Source: Pseudonocardia broussonetiae
GTDB lineage: Bacteria > Actinomycetota > Actinomycetes > Mycobacteriales > Pseudonocardiaceae
Reading direction: 5' to 3'
DNA length: 64,000 nucleotides
Assembly (NCBI RefSeq): GCF_013155125.1
Contig: NZ_CP053564.1
Coordinates: 1,309,501 to 1,373,500 of the forward strand
Shown here in pieces: positions 63,184 through 64,000 of this stretch. The position numbers and the translations under genes are program-made. The notes below the pieces were generated by a model. The model ran no database searches and was not told the origin of the DNA. It saw nothing but the letters and a program-made list of their open reading frames with translations. Position 1 is the stretch's first letter; the number at the start of each line of letters is the position of its first letter.

Positions 63184-64000
63184 CTAGTAGGCGCCCCAAT
63201 CCTGTCTGCTCGAGCCCGTCCGAATCGCCGACACTCTCTTCATGGCCTCCGCTGCAGTCTTGGCCGAGTCCCCGGCCTTTCTGCACAGCCACGTTGTCAT
63301 CGCAATCTCACGCATGTCAGCAAGTTCACCGTAACCGGGCCAGGACATCAGATCGAATCCGTACACGTCCACGAACTCCATGTACTCATCGCGCGTGTGC
63401 CAGCCGAGCCGATCGTAGAACAATGCGGTCTGCACAAGATCCCATTCGCGGGGGCCGGTGGAAAAACTGTCTAGGTCGATGAGGATTGCTCGACCTTCAT
63501 CGTCGACCAAGACGTTGCCTACATTGGCATCGCCGTGCACGACGCCGGGCGGAAGGACGAACGGGAGGACCGGGAACTGCGAGCGTGCCCATTCGAGCCG
63601 CTCACGCAGGAATTGCGCGTCAGCTCTAGGAATGGCTGGAAGGTCCGGAAACGGCTCTTCAAGCGCTCCAAATGGCTGAAGTGCCGGGAGAGCTAGCTTC
63701 GGTGGTAGCTGGAGGTCGTGGAGCCGGCGCGTCAGTCTCGCGACGTCGCGGATCGGGGCGTAGCGGGTCTCTAAGGAGATCGACTCCCAGAACGTCACGA
63801 TCCGGCCCTCGGCCTCGACGGGCTGCTCGACGTCAAGCGCGCGCGTCGCGGGGTAGTCGATGTCCCGCAACCAGCGGGCGACGTCGATCTGCTTCTGCGC
63901 GTTCTCGCGGTGTGCCAGCGACGGCGCCACCCGCGCGATGGACGCCGCATCCACCCTGAACACCGCGTTGGAGCCGATGCGGATCAGCTCGGCATTGCCA
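63184..64000 (-). CDS. Aminoglycoside phosphotransferase-family kinase, partial
   Basis: The C-terminal 270 or so residues of an APH-fold kinase; the frame stays open to the window edge with ELIRIGSNAVFRVDAASIAR, the N-lobe strand pair. Catalytic loop VVHGDANVGNVLVDDEGRAI; metal-binding ILIDLDSFSTGPREWDLVQT. The gene starts beyond the window. A small-molecule kinase rather than a proven resistance gene. Confidence 0.8.
   Translation of the reverse strand, partial: GNAELIRIGSNAVFRVDAASIARVAPSLAHRENAQKQIDVARWLRDIDYPATRALDVEQPVEAEGRIVTFWESISLETRYAPIRDVARLTRRLHDLQLPPKLALPALQPFGALEEPFPDLPAIPRADAQFLRERLEWARSQFPVLPFVLPPGVVHGDANVGNVLVDDEGRAILIDLDSFSTGPREWDLVQTALFYDRLGWHTRDEYMEFVDVYGFDLMSWPGYGELADMREIAMTTWLCRKAGDSAKTAAEAMKRVSAIRTGSSRQDWGAY

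Overview
The window is very GC-rich, with GTG starts and overlapping stop/start junctions throughout. It carries a WhiB protein, an actinobacterial MOBF relaxase and DUF2637/DUF4913 genes. This points to an actinomycete, most likely Pseudonocardiaceae (Pseudonocardia-like); the genus is inferred from gene style, not from a marker gene.

Positions 1-24,080 look like chromosomal catabolic and regulatory DNA. From the left there is the end of an oxygenase reductase, an IclR regulator, an alpha/beta hydrolase, an AraC regulator, and an aldo/keto reductase divergent from an MmyB-type regulator. Next come a tautomerase divergent from an HxlR regulator across a paired operator, a ferredoxin/ferredoxin reductase/AraC set, and a TetR-led operon. 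A five-gene minus-strand operon (12,696-19,607) encodes an acyl-CoA ligase, a three-subunit molybdenum hydroxylase with an iron-sulfur/CoxG fusion, and an enoyl-CoA hydratase. Its content matches a furoyl-CoA-type degradation pathway. A PadR regulator faces it, and a cupin/NmrA/SnoaL operon faces a MarR regulator. Two decayed loci (a MerR C-terminus and RraA/hydrolase remnants) lie in this part.

From 24,081 rightward the DNA is an accretion of mobile elements. Four 3'-fragments of a tRNA-Arg(ACG) gene, all on the minus strand, mark element ends at 24,081, 24,958, 32,914 and about 36,552. Three are preceded by a covarying hairpin. Each is followed 75-130 bases away by the same 33-base repeated-arm motif, consistent with integrase arm sites. 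The segments between them hold: (1) a broken DUF433/DUF5615 toxin-antitoxin pair; (2) a persulfide/sulfide-detoxification operon under a CstR-like repressor, with a second broken toxin-antitoxin copy and a frameshifted tyrosine integrase; (3) a compact 3.3-kb module with a single-domain ubiquitin-like protein, an E2-like protein and a JAB-E1 fusion, divergent from an XRE/ImmA pair; (4) a large conjugative element that runs past the right edge.

The conjugative element carries a DUF4238 pseudogene, a PIN/ImmA toxin-antitoxin pair, a complete type I restriction-modification system, and a nearly gap-free minus-strand transfer operon. That operon contains an excisionase-like HTH protein, a small membrane protein, WhiB, small proteins, a VirD4/TraG coupling ATPase, DUF4913, DUF2637 and a MOBF relaxase-helicase. 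A plus-strand regulator pair and a UDG-like gene follow, and the window ends inside an aminoglycoside-phosphotransferase-family gene. The most interesting locus is the ubiquitin-like conjugation module at 33,099-36,406, a probable defence system carried between two attachment-site copies.
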